DNA from: Candidatus Caccoplasma merdavium
GTDB lineage: Bacteria > Bacteroidota > Bacteroidia > Bacteroidales > UBA11471
Length of the DNA stretch: 64,000 nucleotides
NCBI GenBank assembly: GCA_018715595.1
Contig: DVLI01000026.1
Location: forward strand, 253,966 to 317,965
Reading direction: 5' to 3'
In this document: piece after piece, positions 36,431 through 46,979 of the stretch
Layout: the number at the start of each line of letters is the position of its first letter
Numbering within the stretch: the stretch's first letter is position 1
Translations under genes and position numbers: made by a program
Notes under the pieces: model-generated
What the model was told of the DNA's origin: nothing
Database searches by the model: none
What the model saw: only the letters and a program-made list of their open reading frames with translations

Positions 36431-37120
36431 ATGGTAAAATTTGTTGAAAACGAACTTATCGCGATAAAAAATGAAGTGAGTGACATGTGGTTGCTGGTGC
36501 AACAACAGCTCGAAAATGCTTTCGAAGCCTTGCGCAACCACGACGAGGAGTTGGCAAACAGCGTCGCCTCAAGAGAAAAACGGGTAAATGCATTCGATTT
36601 GAAAATCGATAGCGACATTGAAGACTTCATCGCATTGTATAATCCGGTGGCCGTAGACCTCCGTTTTATGTTGGCCATGTTGAAAATCAACAACAACCTC
36701 GAACGCATCGGCGATTATGCCGACAGCATAGCCAGGTTTGTGGTAAGAAATGCCATTTCCGATGCAGACAAGCAACTTTTCAATGCCAAAGAATTGACCG
36801 ACATGTATGAACAAGTGCTGCAAATGTTCACGACAACATACAAAGCATTAGAAACGTCCAATGTATCTTTGGCCAAGTCGGTCATCGAGAAAGACGATCT
36901 TTTGGACTCTCTCAACAAAAAAGCACTCGACAAGCTGGCCGAGTATGCAAAAGATTACCCCTCGGCCATTCGGTTCTGTCTGGAAATAGCCGCCATTTTA
37001 CGCAAACTTGAACGTACCGGCGACCACATCATCAACTTGGCCGAAGAAACCGTGTTTTATATCGACGCCGAAGTGTTGAAACACCTCTACTCGGCTGCGC
37101 CATCGATTCATGAAGATTGA
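36431..37120 (+). CDS. phoU: Phosphate signalling protein PhoU
   Basis: A 229-residue all-helical protein with two PhoU three-helix repeats. Each repeat carries the metal-binding motif: NLERIGDYADSIA in the first and KLERTGDHIINLAE in the second. PhoU restrains the PstSCAB transporter and damps PhoR/PhoB signalling when phosphate is plentiful. No phoR or phoB gene is in the window. Confidence 0.95.
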   Translation: MVKFVENELIAIKNEVSDMWLLVQQQLENAFEALRNHDEELANSVASREKRVNAFDLKIDSDIEDFIALYNPVAVDLRFMLAMLKINNNLERIGDYADSIARFVVRNAISDADKQLFNAKELTDMYEQVLQMFTTTYKALETSNVSLAKSVIEKDDLLDSLNKKALDKLAEYAKDYPSAIRFCLEIAAILRKLERTGDHIINLAEETVFYIDAEVLKHLYSAAPSIHED

Positions 37121-37158
37121 TTATGGCCCGACCGATAAACAGAACATGAATAATCGTG

Positions 37159-37193
37159 AAAAAGGGGCTCGACGTGATATCGGGACCTTTTTT
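37159..37193 (+). terminator. Weak terminator after phoU
   Basis: AAAAAGG (37159-37165) can pair with CCTTTTT within 37186-37193 across a 20-base interior, followed by more T. It closes the pst operon before the convergent sodB gene. Confidence 0.45.
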
Positions 37194-37217
37194 CCCCGAT
37201 TTCATTTGTAAAATGAC

Positions 37218-37790
37218 TCATAAACGACCTGCCACCTTATCCCAATCGACAAGCCCCCAAAAAGCTTTTACAAAATCGGCTCGGCGGTTGCGATAGTCGA
37301 TGTAATAAGCATGCTCCCACACGTCAATGGTCATGACGGGTTTGAGATTCTTGATCAACGGATTTCCCGCATTTCCCATGGCATCGATCGAGAGATGGCC
37401 GTGCTTGTCGGCAGCCAACCACACCCAGCCTGAGCCGAAGAGGGAAATGGCCGCCTTGGAGAACTGGTCCTTAAACGTCTCGACCGAACCGAAATCGCGT
37501 GTCAACACGTCGAACAGATTCGCCGGAATCTCCTTTTTGCGGGGTGTGAGCATATCGAAAAAGAAGGTATGGTTCCAGGCTTGTGCCGCATTGTTGAAGA
37601 TTGCCCCATCGGAACTCTTCACGATTTCTTCGAGCGACATGCCGTCATAAGGCGTATTCTCGATAAGCCGATTGAGATTGTCGACATAGGTTTGCAGATG
37701 TTTTCCGTAGTGATAATCCATGGTCTCTTTGCTCATGACCGGAGCAAGGGCATCGACCGCATAAGGAAGTTTGGGCATCAAATGTTTCAT
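37218..37790 (-). CDS. Superoxide dismutase (Fe/Mn type)
   Basis: A 190-residue cytoplasmic enzyme that converts superoxide to peroxide and oxygen. The ligands are H27 (MDYHYGKHL), the histidine of AWNHTFFF, and the aspartate and histidine of DVWEHAYY. AISLFGSGWVWLAAD fits the Fe/Mn SOD fold; metal preference (Fe, Mn or cambialistic) cannot be settled. The start MKHLMPKLPYAV is chosen by family fit over an 11-codon longer frame. tspO lies 29 bases upstream, so the two probably share a transcript. Confidence 0.95.
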   Translation of the reverse strand: MKHLMPKLPYAVDALAPVMSKETMDYHYGKHLQTYVDNLNRLIENTPYDGMSLEEIVKSSDGAIFNNAAQAWNHTFFFDMLTPRKKEIPANLFDVLTRDFGSVETFKDQFSKAAISLFGSGWVWLAADKHGHLSIDAMGNAGNPLIKNLKPVMTIDVWEHAYYIDYRNRRADFVKAFWGLVDWDKVAGRL

Positions 37791-37819
37791 AGGTTTATAA
37801 TTTGAAGTTAGACCGGATT

Positions 37820-38278
37820 TCAAGAATTATAAAAGAAGATATAGGCATTCAGATAGGTTGCCAGCAGCAACCACAAAGCATAGGGCACAAAAAGCCACGA
37901 AGCCGCACGGCTCACGACATAGCTCTTAAAGAGATATACAAATACCAGGACATCGAGCAGCAGAATATCGACCAGTCCCGCCAACGGACTGCGACAAGTG
38001 AAGAACAATATCGTCCACAAAAAATTGCAAAAGAGTTGTCCCCCCCACACGACAACGAGCCACCGAGCCGGTTGCCGGTCGATGAGCAGGGATAAAGAAA
38101 GCCCCATCAGGACATAGAGAATCGTCCATACCACCGGAAAGACAATGGCCGGAGGCGTTATGGCCGGCTTTTGCAAACCGGGGTACCACTCCAATATGGC
38201 CGTTCCTTGTAAAAAAGCTCCTGACACACCGACTCCCAAACAGAGCAATATGGGCCACAAGTAATTCAAAGTTTTCAT
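37820..38278 (-). CDS. tspO: TspO/MBR family protein
   Basis: A 152-residue membrane protein with five helices rich in aromatic residues. LEWYPGLQKPAITPPAIVFPVVWTILY is the hallmark of the tryptophan-rich sensory protein family. TspO proteins bind and degrade or transport porphyrins. Being upstream of a superoxide dismutase on the same strand suggests a joint response to oxidative or photosensitiser stress; this is inference. Confidence 0.9.
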   Translation of the reverse strand: MKTLNYLWPILLCLGVGVSGAFLQGTAILEWYPGLQKPAITPPAIVFPVVWTILYVLMGLSLSLLIDRQPARWLVVVWGGQLFCNFLWTILFFTCRSPLAGLVDILLLDVLVFVYLFKSYVVSRAASWLFVPYALWLLLATYLNAYIFFYNS

Positions 38279-38409
38279 CACAATAAAGATATTCAAATTC
38301 TAACTCAAAAACAACAATCTACCCTGTTTTTTTGTTCATTGTCATGCTATTTCCCCATCGAAACAGGGATATTTTACAGCATTTCGGCATATCCGACGAG
38401 AATATCTTG

Positions 38410-38417
38410 TATCTTCG
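38410..38417 (+). promoter_or_regulatory. -7 box of corA
   Basis: TATCTTCG differs from TATCTTTG at one base and lies 35 bases before the corA ATG. It also excludes the in-frame start at 38339. Confidence 0.45.
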
Positions 38418-38452
38418 AAGCGAAAAGAGCCGAACCAATATCTGACCGACAA

Positions 38453-39478
38453 ATGAACAACAACAATCTCCTCACCGACCGCCTCAGCTACCGCAGCGAG
38501 CACATGGCACCCACGCAATTGCACCTGTTCAGTTACAATGCCACCGACATCGACGAGCACGTCGAGAAAGAACCCGAAAGCCTCATTCCCCTCATGGAGC
38601 GCCCCGGATACATTCACTGGCTGCAAATATGCGGATTGCAAAACACGGCTCACATACAAAGCATCTGCACCCACTTCGGCATCAATTTCCTCATCATGCA
38701 GGATATTCTCAACCCCAACCACCCGTGTAAAATCGAGGAGTATGAAAAATTCAACATTGTCATTGCCAAATATTTCGACCAAGACAAAGAGTCGCAGGTA
38801 AGCATCGTGCAAGGCGAAAATTTCATACTCACGTTCATGGAATACGAAACCGAGTCATTTCATGGCATCGAGAACGCCCTGCGCAACAATATCCTGAAAA
38901 TTCGCACCCGCACCTCAGACTATCTGCTCACAGTCCTGCTCAATGATTTGGTCTCGAACTTCATTTCAGTATCGGCCCAAATCGACAACGCGCTCGAAGA
39001 TTTGGAGTCGGAACTTCTGCTCGAAAAAAGCGCATACGAAATAGGCATCGAAATACAGACCTTGCGAAGGAGGTACCTCCTGCTCAAACGCACGGTCACG
39101 CCACTCAAAGAGCAATATATGCGACTGATACGCTCCGACTCGCCCCTGATACACAAGACCAACCGAGCCTTTTTCAATGACCTCAACGACCACATCAATT
39201 ATGTCGCCCAAAACATCGAAATCTGTCGCGAGACCCTCTCTTCGCTGGTCGACCTGTATATATCGAACAACGATTTGCGCATGAACTCCATCATGAAACG
39301 GTTGACCATCGTCTCGACCATCTTCATACCGCTCACCTTTCTTGCCGGGGTATGGGGCATGAACTTCGACTACATGCCCGAACTCAGTTGGGAATACGGC
39401 TACTTGGGCGCATGGCTGCTTATGATAGGTATCGGCGTGGGGGTGTATGTATTTCTCAAAACGAAAAAATGGAAGTAA
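38453..39478 (+). CDS. corA: CorA-family magnesium/divalent cation channel
   Basis: A 341-residue inner-membrane protein. A large cytoplasmic funnel (1-280, with long helices in the second half) precedes two C-terminal helices joined by the selectivity motif GMN (302-304) in GVWGMNFDYMPEL. It forms pentameric Mg2+ channels; some relatives carry Co2+ or Ni2+. The ATG at 38453 (MNNNNLLTDRLSY) fits the promoter. Length and ending (KTKKWK) are normal. Confidence 0.93.
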   Translation: MNNNNLLTDRLSYRSEHMAPTQLHLFSYNATDIDEHVEKEPESLIPLMERPGYIHWLQICGLQNTAHIQSICTHFGINFLIMQDILNPNHPCKIEEYEKFNIVIAKYFDQDKESQVSIVQGENFILTFMEYETESFHGIENALRNNILKIRTRTSDYLLTVLLNDLVSNFISVSAQIDNALEDLESELLLEKSAYEIGIEIQTLRRRYLLLKRTVTPLKEQYMRLIRSDSPLIHKTNRAFFNDLNDHINYVAQNIEICRETLSSLVDLYISNNDLRMNSIMKRLTIVSTIFIPLTFLAGVWGMNFDYMPELSWEYGYLGAWLLMIGIGVGVYVFLKTKKWK

Positions 39479-39513
39479 GCTGTCCGACAGCCCATAATCC
39501 CGATAAGATTTCG

Positions 39514-39521
39514 TACCTTTG
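39514..39521 (+). promoter_or_regulatory. -7 box of mutS2
   Basis: TACCTTTG lies 22 bases before the mutS2 ATG. Confidence 0.65.
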
Positions 39522-39543
39522 CGGCTCATCATAATGCAGAGAA

Positions 39544-42015
39544 ATGACCTACCCACAAAACTTTGAAGAGAAAATCGGATTCGACAAAATACGCTATCTC
39601 ATCAGCGAACGTTGCCTGAGCACTTTGGGCAGCGAACGCGTGAATGAAATGAAATTTCTCACGTCGTGCGATACAATCGAACGGCTGCTGCGGGAGACCG
39701 AAGAATTCACCCGCATACTGCAAAGCGAAGACGACTTCCCGGCCGACTATTTTTTCGACATACGCCCCTCATTGCAACGGGTTCGCATCGAGGGCACATT
39801 TCTCGATGAAACCGAACTTTTCAACCTGCGGCGTTCGCTCGAAACGATTCGCAACATCGTAGGCTATTTCATAACCGAAGAAGGCGAAGAGTGCCTCTAT
39901 CCTTATTTGCAGGCATTGGCCGCCGATGTCGTCGTTTTTCCACAACTACTCACCCGCATCGACCAAATAATCGACAAATTCGGGCACATCAAAGACAACG
40001 CCTCTCCCGAGCTGGCACAGATACGACGGGAACTCAACCATACCCTCTCGGGCATCTCCCGCAGTCTGAACATCATTCTCAGAAATGCCCAAAACGAAGG
40101 CATCGTCGACAAGGAGGTGGCTCCCACCCTGCGCGAAGGGCGGCTGGTCATACCCGTCATACCGGCTCACAAGCGGCGCATCAAAGGCATCGTGCATGAC
40201 GAGTCGGCCAGCGGGAAAACCGTGTATATCGAGCCGGCCGAAGTCGTGGAGGCCAACAACCGCATCAGGGAACTCGAAGGCGAGGAACGTCGCGAAATCA
40301 TGCGCATTCTCACGCTCTTTACCGATGAATTGAGACCGCACCTGCCCGACATCGCCTATTCTTATGAATTTCTCGCCGACATCGACTTCATACGGGCCAA
40401 AGCCTTGTTTTCGCTCGAAACAAATGCACTTCTTCCCCATTTTGAGAAGTGTCGGCAAATCGAGTGGTACCATGCCGTGCACCCCCTGCTCTACCTGGCG
40501 CTCAAAAAGCAAAACAAAAGTGTCGTGCCGCTCGACATCACACTTACCCCCGAACAACGCATACTGCTCATCTCGGGGCCGAATGCGGGTGGGAAATCGG
40601 TATGCCTCAAAACGACCGGACTACTGCAATATATGTTGCAATGCGGCCTGCTCATTCCCGTGTATGAAAATTCGCACGCGGGCATCTTCGACCACATCTT
40701 CATCGACATCGGCGACGAACAGTCTATTGAGAACGACCTGAGCACATACAGTTCTCACCTGACAAACATGAAATATTTTGTCAAGAACTGCAACGAAGGG
40801 ACCTTATTGCTCATCGATGAATTTGGCGGCGGCACCGAGCCCCAAATCGGCGGAGCCATCGCCGAAGTGCTCCTCGACCGTTTCAATCGCAAAGGAGCTT
40901 ACGGAGTAATCACCACCCACTACCAAAACCTGAAACAGTTTGCCAAAGATACCCCGGGCATCATAAACGGGGCCATGCTCTATGACCGCCACATGATGCA
41001 ACCGCTCTTCAAACTCTCCATCGGTAACCCGGGTAGCTCCTTCGCCATAGAAATAGCCCGTAAAATCGGTCTGCCCGAAGATGTCATTGCCGACGCTTCG
41101 GAGAAAGTGGGTTCGGACTATATCGACATGGACAAGTACCTGCAAGACATCGTCCGCGATAAACGCTACTGGGAAAACAAACGGCAAAACATACGGCAAC
41201 GCGAAAAGCAGTTAGAAGAGCTCACCCGGAAATACAGCGACGACTTGCAAGAAATCGAGAAGGAACGGAAACGCATCTTGAAAGAGGCCAAACAGAAAGC
41301 CGAACAACTGATTGCCGAGTCGAACGCCCGCATCGAAAACACCATTCGCACCATTAAGGAGGCCGAAGCCGAAAAAGAAAGGACCAAGGCCGCCCGTCAA
41401 GCCCTCCATTCGTTCAAAGACGAGCTGTCGAACGACGAAGAAAACAACGATGCCATATCGAGGGAAATAGCCAAAATCAAAAATCGGGAAGAGAAAAAGA
41501 ACCGGCGGAAAAGTGAAAACCGAAACGAACCGACCAACCTCACTCCCATCACCGCTGGCGATGCCGTATGCATCAAAGGGCAAACCATGGTAGGAGAAGT
41601 CGAGTCGGTCCAAGGCAACAAGGCCGTCGTCATTTTCGGCCAAATCAAATCATCGGTCAAACTCGAACAACTCGAAAAAGTCAACCGCAACCGGCTGAAA
41701 CGGGAACAGGCCGTGAAAGCGACGTTCGTAAGTGAAGAAACAACCAACAGCATGCGGGAGAAAAGTCTCAACTTCCACCGAGAAATCGACATTCGCGGAT
41801 TCAGAGCCGACGAAGCCCTCCAAGCAATTATCTACTTCATCGACGACGCCATTCAGGTAGGAGCCCAACAGGTACGCATCTTGCACGGTACCGGGACAGG
41901 CGCCCTGAGGCAACTGGTAAGAGACTACCTCAAAGGGGTGTCGGGAGTACGCACTTTTCACGATGAACATGTGCAATTCGGAGGCGCCGGCATCACCGTC
42001 GTGGAACTCGATTGA
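39544..42015 (+). CDS. mutS2: MutS2 endonuclease/ribosome-rescue ATPase
   Basis: An 823-residue MutS-family protein without the mismatch-recognition domain. The ATPase has Walker A GPNAGGKS (345-352) and the switch DEFGGGTEP. A long charged coiled coil (about 510-660, including KRYWENKRQNIRQREKQLEE) leads to a KOW-like region and a C-terminal Smr domain (about 745-823) with DIRGFRADEAL and HGTGTGALRQ. MutS2 limits recombination, or senses collided ribosomes in Firmicutes; which role holds in Bacteroidota is unsettled. Confidence 0.95.
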   Translation: MTYPQNFEEKIGFDKIRYLISERCLSTLGSERVNEMKFLTSCDTIERLLRETEEFTRILQSEDDFPADYFFDIRPSLQRVRIEGTFLDETELFNLRRSLETIRNIVGYFITEEGEECLYPYLQALAADVVVFPQLLTRIDQIIDKFGHIKDNASPELAQIRRELNHTLSGISRSLNIILRNAQNEGIVDKEVAPTLREGRLVIPVIPAHKRRIKGIVHDESASGKTVYIEPAEVVEANNRIRELEGEERREIMRILTLFTDELRPHLPDIAYSYEFLADIDFIRAKALFSLETNALLPHFEKCRQIEWYHAVHPLLYLALKKQNKSVVPLDITLTPEQRILLISGPNAGGKSVCLKTTGLLQYMLQCGLLIPVYENSHAGIFDHIFIDIGDEQSIENDLSTYSSHLTNMKYFVKNCNEGTLLLIDEFGGGTEPQIGGAIAEVLLDRFNRKGAYGVITTHYQNLKQFAKDTPGIINGAMLYDRHMMQPLFKLSIGNPGSSFAIEIARKIGLPEDVIADASEKVGSDYIDMDKYLQDIVRDKRYWENKRQNIRQREKQLEELTRKYSDDLQEIEKERKRILKEAKQKAEQLIAESNARIENTIRTIKEAEAEKERTKAARQALHSFKDELSNDEENNDAISREIAKIKNREEKKNRRKSENRNEPTNLTPITAGDAVCIKGQTMVGEVESVQGNKAVVIFGQIKSSVKLEQLEKVNRNRLKREQAVKATFVSEETTNSMREKSLNFHREIDIRGFRADEALQAIIYFIDDAIQVGAQQVRILHGTGTGALRQLVRDYLKGVSGVRTFHDEHVQFGGAGITVVELD

Positions 42016-42124
42016 AACAAATTTGTCACACCCACACACGCTGCAAGTCATTGGTGCGGCACGAAGGAATCGGAGTCACATCGATAATTATGCCATAGAT
42101 TGACGATATTGCAAAGAAAAAATG

Positions 42125-42132
42125 TATCTTTG
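42125..42132 (+). promoter_or_regulatory. -7 box of the dxs operon
   Basis: TATCTTTG lies 18 bases before the dxs ATG. TTGAC (42100-42104) 20 bases upstream may be the -33 element. Confidence 0.65.
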
Positions 42133-42150
42133 CGTGTTAATCACACCGAA

Positions 42151-44043
42151 ATGATTACCGAAAAAAGACCTATACTTCCCGACCTATATAATCCCGACGA
42201 CCTACGGAAATTGTCTCTCGACCAACTTCCGCAAGTGTGCGACGAACTGCGACAATTCATCATCAATGCCCTTTCACAAAATCCCGGGCATTTCGCATCA
42301 AGCTTGGGAACAATCGAATTGACCGTAGCCCTGCATTATACGCTCAACACCCCCTACGACCGCATCGTGTGGGACGTCGGGCACCAAGCCTATGCCCATA
42401 AAATCCTGACCGAGAGACGAGAACGATTCTCTACCAACCGCAAACTCGGCGGGCTCAGCGGGTTCCCGTCACCCATGGAAAGCCCCTACGACACATTCGT
42501 GGCCGGGCATGCCTCCAACTCCATTTCGGCCGCACTCGGCATGTCGGTAGCCTCCAACCTGAAAGGAGAAAAAGGCCGCAAAGTCGTTGCCGTCATCGGC
42601 GATGCCGCCATAGCCGGCGGCTTGGCGTTTGAAGGGCTCAACAACGCATCGACCAACCCCAACAACCTGTTGATAATTCTCAACGACAACAACATGGCCA
42701 TCGACAACAACGTCGGTGCATTCCACCATTACCTGTCTCATATCAACACGTTGCCATTCTACAACAACATACGCTATCTGCTCTACCGGACATTGGTGAA
42801 GATGCGCCTTGTCTCGGAACAGCAAAAAGGAGCCATTCTCCGATTCAACAACAGTTTGAAAGCTCTCATCGCAAGGCATCAGAACATATTCGAAGGGCTG
42901 AACATCAGATACTTCGGACCCATAGACGGGCATGATGTGACACAATTGGTGCGGGTACTGAACAATATCAAAGATATGTCGGGACCCAAAATACTGCACA
43001 TCAAAACCGTCAAAGGAAAAGGTTTTGCCCCGGCCGAGAAAGACGCTGTCGCGTGGCATGCACCGGGTCGTTTCAACAAGGAGACGGGCGAACGCATCAC
43101 AAACCACAGCCAAAACCAACCACCGCTCTTCCAAGATGTATTCGGACATACTTTGGTGGAACTGGCCGAGCAAAACGAAAAAATAGTGGGCATCACGCCC
43201 GCCATGCCCACCGGCTGTTCCATGACCTACATGATCGAGAAGTTTCCCAACCGCGCTTTCGACGTGGGCATCGCCGAGGAACATGCCGTCACGTTCTCGG
43301 GCGGACTGGCCAAAGAAGGGCTCATACCTTTCTGCAACATCTACTCCTCATTTATGCAACGGGCCTTCGATGAAGTGATACACGATGTGGCCATACAAAA
43401 CCTCCCCGTCGTGTTCTGTCTCGACCGCGCAGGTCTCGTCGGTGAAGACGGCATGACCCATCATGGAGCATTCGACCTCGCCTATATGCGTTGCATACCC
43501 AACATGACCATTGCCTCACCCATCGACGAACATTATCTGCGCCATCTCATGTTCACGGCACAATCGACGGGACATTGCTTCACCATACGCTATCCCCGCG
43601 GACACGGCTCACTCATCGAATGGCAATGCCCCATGCAACGCCTCGAAATCGGCAAAGGCCGCTTGTTGTCCGATGGCAACGACATGGCAGTCCTGTCGAT
43701 AGGGCCCATCGGGAAATCGGTGCAAAAAGCCGTCGCCTCGGCACGGGAACAAGGGGTGTCGGCCGCCCACTACGACATGATATTCCTCAAACCCATAGAT
43801 ACCGAAATACTCCATCATGTAGGGAAGCATTTCAAACGCATCATAACCGTCGAAGACGGTACCATCGAAGGAGGCTTGGGAAGTGCCGTCATGGAATTTA
43901 TGGCCGAAAACAACTACACGCCCCACATCAGACGGATAGGTATACCCGACCGGTTTATCGAACAGGGAAGCATTCCCGAACTTTATGCCTTGTGCGGCAT
44001 GGACGAAGCCAGTATCGAAAAACGCATTCTCGAAACGTGGTAA
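42151..44043 (+). CDS. dxs: 1-deoxy-D-xylulose-5-phosphate synthase
   Basis: A 630-residue thiamine-diphosphate enzyme that joins pyruvate and glyceraldehyde 3-phosphate, the first step of the MEP isoprenoid pathway. The ThDP/Mg motif is [16 protein letters not shown] with the closing NDNNMAI. The second domain has [16 protein letters not shown] and the third ends [15 protein letters not shown]. The start at 42151 is fixed by the promoter; a longer frame begins upstream of it. trkA follows after 49 bases. Confidence 0.96.
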   Translation: MITEKRPILPDLYNPDDLRKLSLDQLPQVCDELRQFIINALSQNPGHFASSLGTIELTVALHYTLNTPYDRIVWDVGHQAYAHKILTERRERFSTNRKLGGLSGFPSPMESPYDTFVAGHASNSISAALGMSVASNLKGEKGRKVVAVIGDAAIAGGLAFEGLNNASTNPNNLLIILNDNNMAIDNNVGAFHHYLSHINTLPFYNNIRYLLYRTLVKMRLVSEQQKGAILRFNNSLKALIARHQNIFEGLNIRYFGPIDGHDVTQLVRVLNNIKDMSGPKILHIKTVKGKGFAPAEKDAVAWHAPGRFNKETGERITNHSQNQPPLFQDVFGHTLVELAEQNEKIVGITPAMPTGCSMTYMIEKFPNRAFDVGIAEEHAVTFSGGLAKEGLIPFCNIYSSFMQRAFDEVIHDVAIQNLPVVFCLDRAGLVGEDGMTHHGAFDLAYMRCIPNMTIASPIDEHYLRHLMFTAQSTGHCFTIRYPRGHGSLIEWQCPMQRLEIGKGRLLSDGNDMAVLSIGPIGKSVQKAVASAREQGVSAAHYDMIFLKPIDTEILHHVGKHFKRIITVEDGTIEGGLGSAVMEFMAENNYTPHIRRIGIPDRFIEQGSIPELYALCGMDEASIEKRILETW

Positions 44044-44092
44044 CAAACGACAGACACCAAGAAAAATTTATAGCATCGACATACCCCAAATT

Positions 44093-45427
44093 ATGAAAAT
44101 CATTATCGCAGGAGCAGGCGAAGTCGGAACACACCTGGCCAAATTATTATCGAATGAGAATTTGGACATCGTTCTCATCGACACCGATGTGGAAAAGTTG
44201 AATTGGCTTGATGCCAACTACAATCTGATGACCATCGCAGGGTCGCCCACTTCTCTGAAAATCCTGAAACAAGCCGGCATCGAAGAGGCAGACTTGTTTA
44301 TTGCCGTCATGCCTTATGAAACACGCAACATCGTGGCGTGCCAATTTGCAAAAAAATTCGGCACACGCAAAACCGTCGCCCGCATCGATAACTATGAATA
44401 TATGTTACCCGAAAACAAGGCATATTTCAAAGAAACGGGTGTCGACGAACTGATTTATCCCGAAATGCTCGCCGCAGAAGAAATCGTAACGGCATTGAGT
44501 CATAACTGGGCACGCAACTGGTTCGAATTATGTAATGGAGAACTTATTCTCATCGGTGCGAAAATTCGTGAAAACGCCCGAATCCTAAATCAGAAACTGT
44601 CGGAATTGAACAAAGCCCACTTACTATACCACATAGCCGCCATCAAACGTAAAGATCGGACCATCATTCCGAGAGGTTCTGATGAAATACTGGTAGGTGA
44701 TATCGTATATTTTACCACAACACCGGGACACATACACGACATTCAACAACTCACCGGCAAAAAAGAAATCGACGTGCACAAAGTCGTCATCATGGGAGGC
44801 AGCCGCATAGCGATAAGGCTCGCACGCATCTTGCCCGACTCCATGCGCATGAAAATTATCGAAATCGACAAAGACCGTTGCTACAAACTGGCCAACTCCA
44901 TACCCGAAGTCATGATTGTCAATGGAGACGGCCGCGATACCGAATTTCTCAAAGAAGAAGGCATCAAAGACACCGATGCATTCGTCGCACTGACCGACAG
45001 TGCCGAGACCAATATCCTAGCCTGCCTGTCGGCCAAGCGTTTCGGTGCCGTAAAGACTGTCGCCGAGGTAGAGAACCTGTCATTCATACCTACGGCAGAA
45101 AGTCTCGACATCGGGTCGGTAATTAACAAAAAGCTGCTCACGGCAAGCCGCATTTTCCAAATATTGCTCGACGAAGACTCTTCCAACGTCAAGTGCCTTG
45201 CCATGTCCGATGCAGAAGTAGCCGAACTCATCGTCAAGGAAAACGCCCCCATAACACAAAAACCCATCAAAGACCTCAATCTACCCCGTGACATCACGCT
45301 GGGCGGTCTTATCCGCGACGGCAAAGCAATGATCGTAAACGGTAACACGCAGATACAAGTCAATGACCATGTAATGGTTTTCTGCCTTGATACCGTCATT
45401 CACAAATTAGGCAAATTATTTGGATAA
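44093..45427 (+). CDS. trkA: Trk potassium uptake regulatory subunit TrkA
   Basis: A 444-residue cytoplasmic protein that gates the TrkH channel. Two RCK halves each have a Rossmann start: IIIAGAGEVGTHLAKLL (3-19) and VVIMGGSRIAIRLARIL (about 229-245). The first half keeps the acidic residue after beta-2 (LIDTD) for NAD(H) binding. Each half is followed by a TrkA-C domain. One base separates its stop from the trkH ATG, so the pair is surely co-translated. Confidence 0.95.
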   Translation: MKIIIAGAGEVGTHLAKLLSNENLDIVLIDTDVEKLNWLDANYNLMTIAGSPTSLKILKQAGIEEADLFIAVMPYETRNIVACQFAKKFGTRKTVARIDNYEYMLPENKAYFKETGVDELIYPEMLAAEEIVTALSHNWARNWFELCNGELILIGAKIRENARILNQKLSELNKAHLLYHIAAIKRKDRTIIPRGSDEILVGDIVYFTTTPGHIHDIQQLTGKKEIDVHKVVIMGGSRIAIRLARILPDSMRMKIIEIDKDRCYKLANSIPEVMIVNGDGRDTEFLKEEGIKDTDAFVALTDSAETNILACLSAKRFGAVKTVAEVENLSFIPTAESLDIGSVINKKLLTASRIFQILLDEDSSNVKCLAMSDAEVAELIVKENAPITQKPIKDLNLPRDITLGGLIRDGKAMIVNGNTQIQVNDHVMVFCLDTVIHKLGKLFG

Positions 45428-45428
45428 A

Positions 45429-46892
45429 ATGGCTGATATCAATTACCGCATCATACTGAGAATCATAGGCGTACTGTTATGGTTAGAAGCCTTGTCGATG
45501 CTTCTGCCGTTGGCCGTCGCATTATACTACGGCGAGCACGACATCAATGCCTTTTTACTGACGATAGGTATAGCTGTCGCAAGCGGAAGCATACTCTTTT
45601 TCCAATATTCCAACAAAGAACGGAAAACACTGGGGAAACGCGATGGAATCATGGTCGTAACCCTATGTTGGATATTTTTCTCATTGGTAGGTTCCCTGCC
45701 ATTTATCTTCTCCGGTTCCGTCGAAAATTTGGCCGGAGCTTTCTTTGAAACTGTTTCGGGAGTTACAGGAACCGGAGCAAGCATAATACCCGATGTGGAA
45801 AAACTTCCACACGGCATTCTCATGTGGCGCAGCCTCATACAATGGTTGGGCGGATTGGGAATCATTCTTTTCACCCTCGCCCTCCTGCCTTTGCTGAACA
45901 GTGGAGGCAGTATGCAGTTATTCAATGCCGAGACAACAGGTATCATGAACGACAAACTCGGCCCCCGCATAGGCCAAACCGCCAAGCTCCTATGGACGAC
46001 TTATTTGGGAGTTACACTCGTGCTTACGGCACTTCTCTACATGGGCCCCATGAACCTTTTCGATGCGTTATGCCATGCTTTTACGACTTGTGCAACGGGG
46101 GGATTTTCCACTAAAAATGCCAGCGTTGCATATTGGAACTCAGCATACATCGAATATGTCATCACAGCGTTCATGCTCATTTCGGGTATCAATTACGCAC
46201 TTGTGTACCGTGCGATACGCGGCGAAGTAAAAAAAACATTCGGAAACGAAGAAGTGAAATGGTATCTGATTATAGTGGCCGTATTTACAATCCTCATCAC
46301 AATCGGTTTGTTTTTCAACGGGGTTGCCGACAAATTAGGTATCGAAGCCACCATACGGGCGGCATTGTTCCAAGTAGCCTCAACCATCACCTCTACCGGC
46401 TACATAACGGCCGATTTCGTCGCATGGGGGCCATTCTTCTGCATACTCATCTGTCTGCTGATGTTTAGCGGAGGCTGCGCCGGTTCGACCAGTGGTGGGG
46501 CAAAAGTCATACGCATTGTTGTGCTACTCAAAAACACCATATACGAATTTTACCGGCAGGTACACCCCAATGCCATCGTCCCGGTGCGCATAAACCAACA
46601 GGCCATATCGCACGAGATCGTATCCAAAATACTGGCATTTCTTTTTACCTACGTATTCATCGTCATCATTGGCGCATTAGCTTTGGCAACGATGGGTCTC
46701 ACTATCGACGAAGCATTTGGCTGTTCACTTTCCTGTATCGGGAACATAGGTACCGGATTGGGACGGACATTATATTCATTTGCCATCATACCCGATGCCG
46801 GGAAATGGATACTATCATTCATCATGCTGGTGGGACGACTCGAAATTTTCACCGTACTGATTCTTTTCACCCCATATTTCTGGAAAAAATAA
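45429..46892 (+). CDS. trkH: Trk potassium channel subunit TrkH
   Basis: A 487-residue inner-membrane K+ uptake channel with four repeated M1-P-M2 hairpins. Filter glycines occur in SGVTGTGAS, TTCATGGFS, ASTITSTGYIT and CIGNIGTGLG. The ATG at 45429 is preferred to a TTG three codons earlier inside trkA. Length is typical, and no residue of the filter set is obviously lost. Confidence 0.94.
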   Translation: MADINYRIILRIIGVLLWLEALSMLLPLAVALYYGEHDINAFLLTIGIAVASGSILFFQYSNKERKTLGKRDGIMVVTLCWIFFSLVGSLPFIFSGSVENLAGAFFETVSGVTGTGASIIPDVEKLPHGILMWRSLIQWLGGLGIILFTLALLPLLNSGGSMQLFNAETTGIMNDKLGPRIGQTAKLLWTTYLGVTLVLTALLYMGPMNLFDALCHAFTTCATGGFSTKNASVAYWNSAYIEYVITAFMLISGINYALVYRAIRGEVKKTFGNEEVKWYLIIVAVFTILITIGLFFNGVADKLGIEATIRAALFQVASTITSTGYITADFVAWGPFFCILICLLMFSGGCAGSTSGGAKVIRIVVLLKNTIYEFYRQVHPNAIVPVRINQQAISHEIVSKILAFLFTYVFIVIIGALALATMGLTIDEAFGCSLSCIGNIGTGLGRTLYSFAIIPDAGKWILSFIMLVGRLEIFTVLILFTPYFWKK

Positions 46893-46947
46893 TCATAAAA
46901 AGAGCTATATTCTTCGATAAAACCGCACTTCTTCTTTTTAAAACGAT

Positions 46948-46955
46948 TATTTTTG
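46948..46955 (+). promoter_or_regulatory. -7 box of ftsK
   Basis: TATTTTTG fits TAnnTTTG and lies 24 bases before the ftsK ATG. Confidence 0.55.
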
Positions 46956-46979
46956 TGAGAAGATTTAACTTGCTGAAAC

